19,157 bases of DNA, from assembly GCA_015222755.1 (NCBI GenBank), contig JADFVX010000122.1, positions 1 through 19,157 of the forward strand, given 5' to 3'. The stretch is from Pseudomonadota bacterium (GTDB lineage Bacteria; Desulfobacterota; JADFVX01). The notes beneath the pieces are model-generated. The model was not told the origin of the DNA, searched no databases, and saw only the letters and a list, made by a program, of their open reading frames with translations. A program made the position numbers and the translations under genes. How positions within the stretch are numbered: position 1 is the first letter of the stretch; the number at the start of each line of letters is the position of its first letter. Below are positions 5,884-12,728 of this stretch, piece by piece.

Positions 5884-8243
5884 TGGAAGATTCGCCTTTC
5901 GGATTCTCCCTTGAAGATTTCAGAGACGAAGCAAGGGAGCTTCTTGACCGTATGGAAGATATACTGCCTGAAATAAGTGCAAGCTCAGACAGCCAGGAAG
6001 GTATTAATGCACTTTTCAGGGCTGTCCATTCGCTAAAAGGTTCGGCAGGCTATGCCGGTCTGAAATCAGCAAACAGCTTTGCCCACCTTTACGAGAACCT
6101 CCTTGCCGATTTAAGAAACAAGCGACGCGGTATGGATGAGGCAATACTAAGGATACTGATAAGATCAAAAGATTACCTTGAAGACCTTGTGTTCTCTTCC
6201 AGCCCTGAAGACCTTCCCGGTTTAGATGAAATGGAGGGTGATTCCGCCAGCCTGCTATCTGAAATACTAAGGTCAAAACAGAAACAGTCACCACCTTCAG
6301 CCGCACCTGCTTCTGCAAAAAAGGTAGCAGAGAATGCGCCTGTGCAGCCTGAAAAACCCTTGCCAGCAGACCCTATGGATATGGATGAAGGCGAGGTTGT
6401 CCGGGTGGGGGTAATGAGCGGCCTCAAAAAGATTGCTGCCGCCTTGAAGGAAACACCCATAGATGCTGATAAATTATCAGGCTTATTGGTTTCTATGGAG
6501 GCTACTCTTCTATGGGCCTTCGGTGATGAAAACCCGGAGCTGGTCGAACCTCTTTCGAATATGCATGAAATGCTTGCGAGAGCTGTTGGCACGAAAGAGG
6601 CAAGCGGACTAATAAAAAATTATAACCGTATAGTAAAGGCTGTGAAGTCAGAATTGGCACCAAGGTCCACTAATGACCTCCCAGGGAAATCTGAAAAAGA
6701 GGATACTGCTTCTGAAGGACCTAAAAAGACCGGTTTTGATGATCGTTACTCCACAGACGACATAAGAGGTGCAACAGAAGGAAAAATACTAGAACTTACC
6801 ATTGATAGGTCCTTTAGCGAAATAGAGGAGGTCCTGGAGCAGCCGGAGCCTGACCTTACAGTTTTAAAAAAAAGCATCAGTCGTTTGAAGGACCTGAACG
6901 ACTGGGCATTCAGGGCTGATGAAGAGGCAGGCAGTCTGCTTTCTGACTTGGACAATATGCTTTTGCGCCTAAGAGGAGCTTCAGCTATTCAAGAGATGAC
7001 TCGCAAGGTTTTGCTGGCAAGAGATGTATTTTCCCGTTTGCATAATGAAGAAAGCGGCACTCCTGAAAGTGTCACACTGCCAGCGGCTTTTACCGCGCTC
7101 CCGGCACATCCCACACCTTCAGTTGCTAGAAGGCCTTTAGCCAGTGACTCAAAAGCGGGTCCCAGCCTCCGTGTAAAGATCGAAGACATTGATACCCTTA
7201 TGGAAATGGTTGGCAAGCTTGAAGGCGTTGACCTGCGGGACCTTGAACAGCTTCAGGGGCAGGCGCTGCAGCTGAGGATGGTGCCTGTAGGAGAGCTTTT
7301 CAGCCGATTCAGGAAGATAGTTAGGGACATATCTGATGAACTTGACAAGGATATAGACTTGCTTGTCTCCGGAGAGTCTGTGCGGCTGGACAAGGTGATT
7401 GTAGATAAAATGCAGGAACCTCTCTTGCATCTTGTAAGAAATTCTGCAAGCCATGGTATAGAAAGCCGGGAGGAAAGGCAGGGACTTGGAAAAGGACGTG
7501 GGACCATAAGTCTCAACGCCTACCAGGAAGGGGGGCAAATCATTATTGAGGTCTCCGATAATGGCCGTGGAATTTCCCTCGACAAGGTACGGGCTAAGGC
7601 TGTCAGAGCAGGACTGATAGAAGACCGGCAATCCGGTATTGACGACAAGGATTTGATAGATCTTATCTTTTCAGCTGGCTTCAGCACCAGGGAGGAAGCA
7701 GATTCTGTCTCAGGAAGAGGGGTTGGCCTTGATGTTGTACGCGAGTCTATATCATCTCTACAGGGAACAGTTGACGTGGAGACGGCAGAGGGAAAAGGGG
7801 CTTTATTCCGCATGGTACTTCCTCTTACCCAAGCCATCGTCAAGTCTCTTGTCCTGGAAGAGGGAGGAAGGCGCATTGCTCTGCCTGCAGCCTCTGTAGA
7901 AAAGGTCATCATCCTTCCAGTGAATGACATAAGAGAAAAAATCAGCAACGATGAAGGAAGGGTTCTTATTAAGCTTAAAGAAGAGGGCGGTACATTTCAA
8001 TGTGTCGATTTTTCTCGACTTTTTGGCAGTAAGAGTGTTAATAAAAAGAGGTGCATCGTTCTTGCAAAGGCCGGGTTTGATAAAAAAATTGCCCTGCTGA
8101 TAGATAATGCCGTAGAGAGGCTGGCTCTGGTTGTCCAGCCTCTAGATGCCTTTGCCGCAAATCGTTACTTTTCGAGTGCGGCCATTGTAAAAGAAAATCT
8201 GGTACTTATGTTGAATCTTCCTAACCTGCTTGTGCAGAAATAA
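5883..8243 (+). CDS. cheA: Chemotaxis-type histidine kinase CheA
   Basis: This 786-residue cytoplasmic kinase autophosphorylates in response to receptor signals and passes phosphate to receivers. The Hpt domain (about 5-110) has H49 in AVHSLKGSAGYAG. A long linker (130-428) contains two similar helical modules (about 176-258 and 305-390) that replace a recognisable P2 domain. The P3 dimerisation segment (430-467, up to LQLRMVPV) is about 25 residues shorter than in E. coli CheA. The ATPase domain follows, with N-box LVRNSASHGIE (518-528, where the usual Asp before His is S523), G1 DNGRGIS (559-565), and GFSTREEADSVSGRGVGLD (599-617). A CheW-like P5 domain occupies 651-785. The start codon overlaps the preceding stop (TGATG) with a purine-rich AGAGAGG upstream. 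It is the kinase hub of this operon. Confidence 0.93.
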   Translation: MEDSPFGFSLEDFRDEARELLDRMEDILPEISASSDSQEGINALFRAVHSLKGSAGYAGLKSANSFAHLYENLLADLRNKRRGMDEAILRILIRSKDYLEDLVFSSSPEDLPGLDEMEGDSASLLSEILRSKQKQSPPSAAPASAKKVAENAPVQPEKPLPADPMDMDEGEVVRVGVMSGLKKIAAALKETPIDADKLSGLLVSMEATLLWAFGDENPELVEPLSNMHEMLARAVGTKEASGLIKNYNRIVKAVKSELAPRSTNDLPGKSEKEDTASEGPKKTGFDDRYSTDDIRGATEGKILELTIDRSFSEIEEVLEQPEPDLTVLKKSISRLKDLNDWAFRADEEAGSLLSDLDNMLLRLRGASAIQEMTRKVLLARDVFSRLHNEESGTPESVTLPAAFTALPAHPTPSVARRPLASDSKAGPSLRVKIEDIDTLMEMVGKLEGVDLRDLEQLQGQALQLRMVPVGELFSRFRKIVRDISDELDKDIDLLVSGESVRLDKVIVDKMQEPLLHLVRNSASHGIESREERQGLGKGRGTISLNAYQEGGQIIIEVSDNGRGISLDKVRAKAVRAGLIEDRQSGIDDKDLIDLIFSAGFSTREEADSVSGRGVGLDVVRESISSLQGTVDVETAEGKGALFRMVLPLTQAIVKSLVLEEGGRRIALPAASVEKVIILPVNDIREKISNDEGRVLIKLKEEGGTFQCVDFSRLFGSKSVNKKRCIVLAKAGFDKKIALLIDNAVERLALVVQPLDAFAANRYFSSAAIVKENLVLMLNLPNLLVQK

Positions 8244-8255
8244 AGGTGCCTGTTT

Positions 8256-8261
8256 TATAAT
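8256..8261 (+). promoter_or_regulatory. Possible internal -10 element before the CheY-like gene
   Basis: A perfect TATAAT lies in the 42-nt gap between cheA and the receiver gene, 25 nt before its ATG. No good -35 is seen: TGCAGA, 17 bp upstream inside cheA, matches 3 of 6. It may allow extra expression of the last three genes, or be chance. Confidence 0.25.
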
Positions 8262-8285
8262 TGTCTAAAAAGGAGAGGCTTTCTT

Positions 8286-8669
8286 ATGAGTGATAACAAA
8301 AAGGTACTGGCTCTTGATGACCAGAAATCGATGCAGAACATACTGACCTTTGCCTTAAAAAAGGATTTTGACCTTACAGTGGTAGCTAAGGCTCAAGATG
8401 CTATCGACAAGGCAAGGACAGAAAGTTTTGATTTTGTTCTTCTAGATATAACCCTTGATGGTGACAGCATTGACGGGATAGGGGTGGCCCTTGAGATACA
8501 GGATGCAGGCATAGCTACGCCTCTTGCCTTTCTTACATCTCTTACCCCGGACACATTATCTAACGATCAAAAAGACAGGGTTGCTAAGCTTAAAAACATA
8601 AAGTTTTACCAGTCAAAGCCTATAGCCCCTCTTGATCTTATAGGCAAGATCCGCGAAGCTTTAGATTAG
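8286..8669 (+). CDS. Single-domain CheY-like response regulator
   Basis: This 127-residue stand-alone receiver has the acidic pair D11-D12, phospho-acceptor D54 in LLDITLDGD, T84 in FLTS and K111 in SKP, so phosphorylation chemistry should be intact. The loop after D54 carries extra acidic residues compared with E. coli CheY. There is no output domain, so it either binds a target such as a motor or pilus protein, or drains phosphate from CheA. AGGAG (8271-8275) precedes the ATG by about 10 nt. It sits between cheA and the cheW-like gene, which makes CheA the obvious phosphodonor. I leave the symbol empty because a flagellar role cannot be shown here. Confidence 0.88.
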   Translation: MSDNKKVLALDDQKSMQNILTFALKKDFDLTVVAKAQDAIDKARTESFDFVLLDITLDGDSIDGIGVALEIQDAGIATPLAFLTSLTPDTLSNDQKDRVAKLKNIKFYQSKPIAPLDLIGKIREALD

Positions 8670-8681
8670 CGGAGGATTTTT

Positions 8682-9146
8682 TTGCCTCCTCTTAAAATCA
8701 TTGCTTTTATGGTGAATGACAGGCACTTTGCTTTGCCTTCCAGGCAGGTAAAGGAGATTATTGAGTCGGATCAGGACGTTAAACCTCTCTTCTATGGCGG
8801 TGACCTTTTAAAGGGCCTTGTTAACTACAGCGGCGATCTCATATCTGTCTTAAATCTTCCTCTACTATTGGATATCCCGGGGCCGGTAAAGTGCCCTACT
8901 ATTCTAGTATGCAGGGATAAAGAATCAGGGCTTTCAGTCGCCATTACTGTTTCTGAGATACTGGGGATAGAAAGGGTCGGTGTTGGCAGGCTTGAATTAA
9001 TATCCGACAGTAAAGACAGCTACATAAAGGGATTTATCAAGCCTGGAAGGAACGACAAGGGGAGTAGTATGGCACTTATTGATTTAGAGAAGATTGCCGA
9101 AATGGGCCTTGAACATATAAAAGAAGATAATGGATTTAGTATATGA
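8682..9146 (+). CDS. CheW-like coupling protein
   Basis: This 154-residue protein consists of one CheW-like domain: an opening strand (IIAFMVNDRHFALPS), VKEIIES, then GLVNYSGDLISVLNLPLLL and the C-terminal SSMALIDLEKI. CheW proteins bridge receptor tips and the CheA P5 domain. The sequence is clearly divergent, as are its presumed partners, which fits co-evolution within this operon. The start is TTG at 8682 with GGAGG at 8671-8675, 6 nt upstream. It lies 12 nt after the receiver gene, so the two are co-translated. Another reading would be an adaptor for a different receptor set, but the receptor gene directly downstream makes the local pairing likely. Confidence 0.85.
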   Translation: MPPLKIIAFMVNDRHFALPSRQVKEIIESDQDVKPLFYGGDLLKGLVNYSGDLISVLNLPLLLDIPGPVKCPTILVCRDKESGLSVAITVSEILGIERVGVGRLELISDSKDSYIKGFIKPGRNDKGSSMALIDLEKIAEMGLEHIKEDNGFSI

Positions 9147-9182
9147 TGAAAAATAATAATTGTGCAAAAAAGCGGGGTGTCT

Positions 9183-11060
9183 ATGTTTAAGGGCAGGTTT
9201 AATCTGGAGATGATGGTACGTAATTTTTACTTCTTTACCATCGTCGCTGTCTTGATAGGTGGGATCACCTATTTTTCAGTGAACAGTATGTGGAAAAGTG
9301 TTTCAGGCATCAAAGAGGTCTCCCTTCCGCTACTCAAAGCGCAGCATGAGATGGCTATACACCTGGATAATTTAGAACTCAAACTGGAAAGATTGGCACA
9401 TGTTGACACTGAGGCAGAGAAAAAGGAATTACTGGCCGACCTTAACCGGGATATGCCATTGTTCACTAAGTCACTGGAAAGTGCCGCCGGACTTCCTCTA
9501 AATAGTAATCTCAGGACTTTTGTGGCGAAAGTGGGTAAGAATGCTCGGGCCCTGCCGCAGTTTTTTGAACCTGCCCCTATTGACAGCTCTGTTATAAAAG
9601 CTGTTGCCTCCACAAAAAAAGAAGTCAATGATATGGGCAATTTTTTAATTGGTTTCGCAGGGGAGGAATTTTCCTATTCAGAAGTGGCTTACGGGACCGC
9701 GATCAGGATAATAATTTTCCTGACCTCCGGCGCGATAGTCGGGATGCTGCTTCTTGGCTTTGTCTTATCAAAAGCAGTGGGGCAGCCGGTCTCTCAGGTT
9801 ACGGGCAGACTCACCCATGACGCCGACAATATAGAGGTGGTTTCAACTGAGATAAGCGATGGAATAAAAAAGCAGACAGGAGTTGTTCAGGTAGCGGTTT
9901 CAGACCTTGATATAATGATCAAGGAGATAATAGAGCAGAAGATACTTCCCAGTGTTGGAAAACAAACCGATATATCTGCCAGCTTTTCAGATTTTCTGAG
10001 GCACTTTGTTGAAAGGACTTCTGCCGAGATAGCAATGGGAACTATGTCTATATCCCAGCAGGCTGTTGATGCCAGGGAAAGCATCGGAGAACTGGTCGCT
10101 GAAGTGGCACTTGTAGAAGAAAATATACGGCAGCATGAAAAGGCCGTCGGAGATATGGTGGAGGCGCTTAAGTCTATTGTCGAAGCTAACAGAACAATTA
10201 AGGTAAAGGCTTCCAGTTCGACAGAGGCCGCTAAGATGGCCACCACTAAGGCCGTTTCCGGGCAGGAAATGATAGAGCGTATTTCCACTCAGTTAAAGGA
10301 AATAAAAAATTCGTCGGAAGGGGTCCGGGACATAATCGAGTCACTGGCTACTGTTACTGAAAGCATAAAAATACTTGCCCTTAACATGTCTTTGAAGGTC
10401 GAGGATGTTAAAGACGATACAGGAAAGACCTACGGGTTTGAGGCTATGTCTGCCAAGGTGCAGGGGCTGGCCGAAGAAGTAGAGGATCTTTTATCCCGTT
10501 CAAGGAGCATGATGATCCCAACCATCGAGGGTATTGCAAAGACCAGCAGTGCATCGGCCCAGGCAATGGATGTAATAGGAGAGGCAACTCTTGCCATCAA
10601 GGGGGCCGATGAAGAGAGCAAAGCCATTGCCGAGATGATAGGAAAACAGGCCCATGATATTGACAGGGTAGAGCTGGAGGCGGAAAATCTCCGTACGCTT
10701 ACACAAAAAACTACGGAAGCCATAGGGGCACAGGGGGCCTTGGCGAAGGACGTTGATGAAATGCTTAAGGATTCGGAAATGCTTATAGAGACCGTCAGTG
10801 CCCAAACAGAAGAGTCTGTAACGGGTGCCAGAAAGGTCAATAAGATGATGGATGATATGGAGCAAACTGTTAACAGCATAAAAGAGGGTACAGCGCTGCT
10901 TACAGATAAAAGTACGGGTATCGCCGATATGTTCAGTATAATCCGTGACCTTGCAGAAAAGAATAAGCAGGGTGCGGAGCAGCTAGATGCCGCAAAACGA
11001 TCTGTCCGCGAGGTCAGCAGGCAGCTATCAATGGTCGTTAAAGGGGCAAGTGCCAGCTAG
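9183..11060 (+). CDS. Divergent methyl-accepting chemotaxis-type receptor
   Basis: This 625-residue transmembrane receptor has TM1 at about 15-34, an extracytoplasmic helical region at about 35-172, TM2 at about 173-196, a poorly conserved HAMP-like linker, and a long helical cytoplasmic hairpin. The hairpin tip is recognisable but degenerate. ILALN (397-401) and a following GFEAMSAKVQGLAEEV match the spacing of the usual LLALNAAIEAARAGE...GFAVVADEVRKLAE signature. The central EAARAGE portion is replaced by KVEDVKDD, and the conserved Arg of EVR is absent. I see no clear EE/QE methylation pairs. The ATG at 9183 has a GCGGGG stretch upstream; an in-frame GTG at 9162 has no Shine-Dalgarno sequence. 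It should sense an unknown periplasmic signal and drive the adjacent CheW and CheA. Confidence 0.82.
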   Translation: MFKGRFNLEMMVRNFYFFTIVAVLIGGITYFSVNSMWKSVSGIKEVSLPLLKAQHEMAIHLDNLELKLERLAHVDTEAEKKELLADLNRDMPLFTKSLESAAGLPLNSNLRTFVAKVGKNARALPQFFEPAPIDSSVIKAVASTKKEVNDMGNFLIGFAGEEFSYSEVAYGTAIRIIIFLTSGAIVGMLLLGFVLSKAVGQPVSQVTGRLTHDADNIEVVSTEISDGIKKQTGVVQVAVSDLDIMIKEIIEQKILPSVGKQTDISASFSDFLRHFVERTSAEIAMGTMSISQQAVDARESIGELVAEVALVEENIRQHEKAVGDMVEALKSIVEANRTIKVKASSSTEAAKMATTKAVSGQEMIERISTQLKEIKNSSEGVRDIIESLATVTESIKILALNMSLKVEDVKDDTGKTYGFEAMSAKVQGLAEEVEDLLSRSRSMMIPTIEGIAKTSSASAQAMDVIGEATLAIKGADEESKAIAEMIGKQAHDIDRVELEAENLRTLTQKTTEAIGAQGALAKDVDEMLKDSEMLIETVSAQTEESVTGARKVNKMMDDMEQTVNSIKEGTALLTDKSTGIADMFSIIRDLAEKNKQGAEQLDAAKRSVREVSRQLSMVVKGASAS

Positions 11061-11068
11061 TTGCCCCT
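11042..11068. terminator. Stem-loop spanning both convergent stop codons
   Basis: AGGGGCAA (11042-11049) pairs perfectly with TTGCCCCT (11061-11068) around an 11-nt loop. The loop contains the palindrome CTAG (11057-11060), which holds the stop codons of the receptor gene (+) and the Fe-S gene (-). There is no T-run on either strand, so termination efficiency is uncertain, but its placement at a convergent junction suggests a bidirectional terminator or mRNA 3'-end protector. Confidence 0.45.
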
Positions 11069-12307
11069 GTAAGCCCTTGCAAGGTATTCCACTGTGTGCA
11101 TAACAGGCCTTTCCTCGCCATAGTGGTGCATTGCATCTGTCATATGTATCTTGCATGCCGGGCAGCCTGTAGCCACCGTTTCAGCACCGGAACCAGTAAT
11201 CGCTCTGATCTTTTTGTCCGCAATATCTATGCTCATTGCGTAGTCTTGGACTGACACCTCTCCGCCAAAGCCGCAGCAGTGGCATGGATTTGACATCTCT
11301 ATAAATTCAAGGCCCGGGATGGCATTCAGTATGTCTCTCGGTTCATCTTTTATCCCCTGGCCACGGCTGAGATGACAGGGGTCGTGCCATGTAACTTTTT
11401 CTTTTACCTCTCCAATGCCGTTTTTAAACTCTGTATGATTTGCAAGGTATTGATGTATGTCCATTGTCTTCTTGGCAAGCCTTTTGGCCTCTTTGTCATC
11501 AATCCATTTAGTGTAGTTTTGCAGCGTTGATCCGCAGGTAGCACAGCAGGTTACAATGGCATCTGCCTCTGCTGATGTAAGTTGTTCTATGTTTTTCCTT
11601 GCCAGTTTTTCCGCGGTTGCCCGATCTCCCTTGGAAAGAAAAGGTATGCCGCAGCAATGTTCGTCTTTCATTACAATGACTTCAATATTGTTGTGATTCA
11701 AGACCTCGAGGACGGCCTCCCCGATATGCTGGTGCATCATATTTGTTGCACAGCCCACATAAAATATTACCCTTCCCCTTTTTTCTTTGACCCTGTGTAT
11801 TCCTCCAGCCCTTGAGTTGAATGGTCTTCCACTTATGTGGGGGACAAGGCGTTTTTTACCTTTGTATTTCAGTGCCTTAGGTAGAGGGAAAAAAACAGGC
11901 AGAGGGTCGTAGAAAATCTTTTTAAGCCCCCCCATAATTCTCATCAGACCCTTTTGCAATGAAGGCCGAAGCGCTATTATGCCGGGGAGTGTGCCAGTAA
12001 AAGGCTTGCAGCCCATGTTCAGGGCAATATCAGCCTTGGCGGCATAGATTATCTCATCGACGGGTACAGCGCTTGGGCAGGCTGAAACACAGGCCTTGCA
12101 GTCAAGGCAGCTATTTATCCTTCTTGAAAACCCTTTGCTGAGTTCAAGCCTTCCCTCGATGACCGCCTCTACAAGGGCCATACGCCCCCTTGCCAGCATA
12201 GACTCGTCCCCGGTGGCTTCAAAGGTGGGGCAACTTGGCTGGCATCCGCCGCATTTTACGCAGAGGGAGACGTCATTTTTATACTGTTCGAGGTAGTTTA
12301 ATAGCAT
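11057..12307 (-). CDS. GlcF-like (Fe-S)-binding CCG-domain oxidoreductase subunit
   Basis: This 416-residue protein has two N-terminal ferredoxin-type [4Fe-4S] sites (C16/19/22/26 and C67/70/73/77), each followed by Pro. Two cysteine-rich CCG domains follow, seen as HCCGIPF and CCATCG in the first, and CHCCGFGG and GCPACKIHM in the second. Order and length match GlcF, the iron-sulfur subunit of glycolate oxidase. Related proteins pass electrons from flavin dehydrogenases, including D-lactate and 2-hydroxyglutarate enzymes, to membrane carriers or heterodisulfide-reductase-like partners. No GlcD/FAD partner gene lies in the window, so the substrate cannot be named. The ATG at 12307 has only a weak AAAG upstream. 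The stop overlaps that of the convergent receptor gene within CTAG. Confidence 0.85.
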   Translation of the reverse strand: MLLNYLEQYKNDVSLCVKCGGCQPSCPTFEATGDESMLARGRMALVEAVIEGRLELSKGFSRRINSCLDCKACVSACPSAVPVDEIIYAAKADIALNMGCKPFTGTLPGIIALRPSLQKGLMRIMGGLKKIFYDPLPVFFPLPKALKYKGKKRLVPHISGRPFNSRAGGIHRVKEKRGRVIFYVGCATNMMHQHIGEAVLEVLNHNNIEVIVMKDEHCCGIPFLSKGDRATAEKLARKNIEQLTSAEADAIVTCCATCGSTLQNYTKWIDDKEAKRLAKKTMDIHQYLANHTEFKNGIGEVKEKVTWHDPCHLSRGQGIKDEPRDILNAIPGLEFIEMSNPCHCCGFGGEVSVQDYAMSIDIADKKIRAITGSGAETVATGCPACKIHMTDAMHHYGEERPVMHTVEYLARAYRGN

Positions 12308-12411
12308 TTGTCTTTAAGAATAGTTTAGGCCAGAAGGGTTTTTCTCCCTTGTTGAGCTTGGGGATACCGGCCCGTAAATAATTATTGTTAAATTCTTTGT
12401 TCTGAACCTCC

Positions 12412-12441
12412 ATTATACCATAGCGTGATATATGGGAACAA
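12412..12441 (-). promoter_or_regulatory. Putative promoter of the Fe-S protein gene
   Basis: A perfect TATAAT on the minus strand (12417-12412) has a weak TTGTTC -35 (12441-12436) at 18 bp. It would give a leader of about 100 nt containing a small AAGGG/CCCTT hairpin. The intergenic gap 12308-12524 shows nothing else apart from the opposing promoter. Confidence 0.35.
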
Positions 12442-12467
12442 ATTCAAATCCAGGCATACAGATAGGG

Positions 12468-12497
12468 TTTTCATCTCCCTGTGAAATCCGTTATAAT
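12468..12497 (+). promoter_or_regulatory. Putative promoter of the ScdA_N-moaA unit
   Basis: A consensus TATAAT (12492-12497) is preceded at 18 bp by TTTTCA (12468-12473, 4 of 6), giving a short leader before the AGAGGAG and ATG at 12525. No FNR-like or NsrR-like palindrome was obvious around it. Confidence 0.5.
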
Positions 12498-12524
12498 AGG
12501 GGATTCAAATAAGAGGAGAATACC

Positions 12525-12713
12525 ATGGACAAGATAGACGGCAATATGACTATCAACGATGTGATAAAGGCCTACCCATCGACACTGTCTACATTCAACA
12601 CATTCGGCATTGATTCCTGTTGCGGTGGGGCCAATACGCTCGCAAAGGCTTGCCAGGAAAAGGGTGTCGATCTTGCCGCCTTTCTCAGAGCCCTCAATGA
12701 AGCAGCAGCTTAA
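12525..12713 (+). CDS. Stand-alone ScdA_N (DUF542) domain protein
   Basis: This 62-residue protein consists only of the ScdA_N domain that opens the RIC/YtfE/ScdA di-iron proteins involved in repair of Fe-S clusters after nitric oxide or oxidative damage. The hallmark is GIDSCCGG (28-35), preceded by the helix TINDVIKAYPSTLSTF and followed by LAKACQEKGVD. The hemerythrin-like di-iron domain of full RIC proteins is absent, so it cannot be the complete repair enzyme. The vicinal cysteines could carry out thiol redox or metal and sulfur binding. A good AGAGGAG precedes the ATG. The next gene, moaA, starts 15 nt after the stop, so co-transcription with cofactor biosynthesis is likely. Confidence 0.85.
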   Translation: MDKIDGNMTINDVIKAYPSTLSTFNTFGIDSCCGGANTLAKACQEKGVDLAAFLRALNEAAA

Positions 12714-12728
12714 AAGGGAGACTTTAAA

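Noticed and set aside
7149..7631. 160-codon minus-strand frame within cheA
   Set aside because: It is antisense to the P3/ATPase region, whose motifs are unmistakable; the antisense product resembles no family.
9887..10288. Ser/Ile-rich antisense frames within the receptor gene
   Set aside because: The low-complexity composition is the expected complement of an Ala/Glu/Lys-rich coiled coil.
12411..12436. Palindrome CCATA...TATGG as a regulator operator
   Set aside because: Only 5-bp arms with an AT-rich spacer overlapping a likely -10; not distinguishable from chance.
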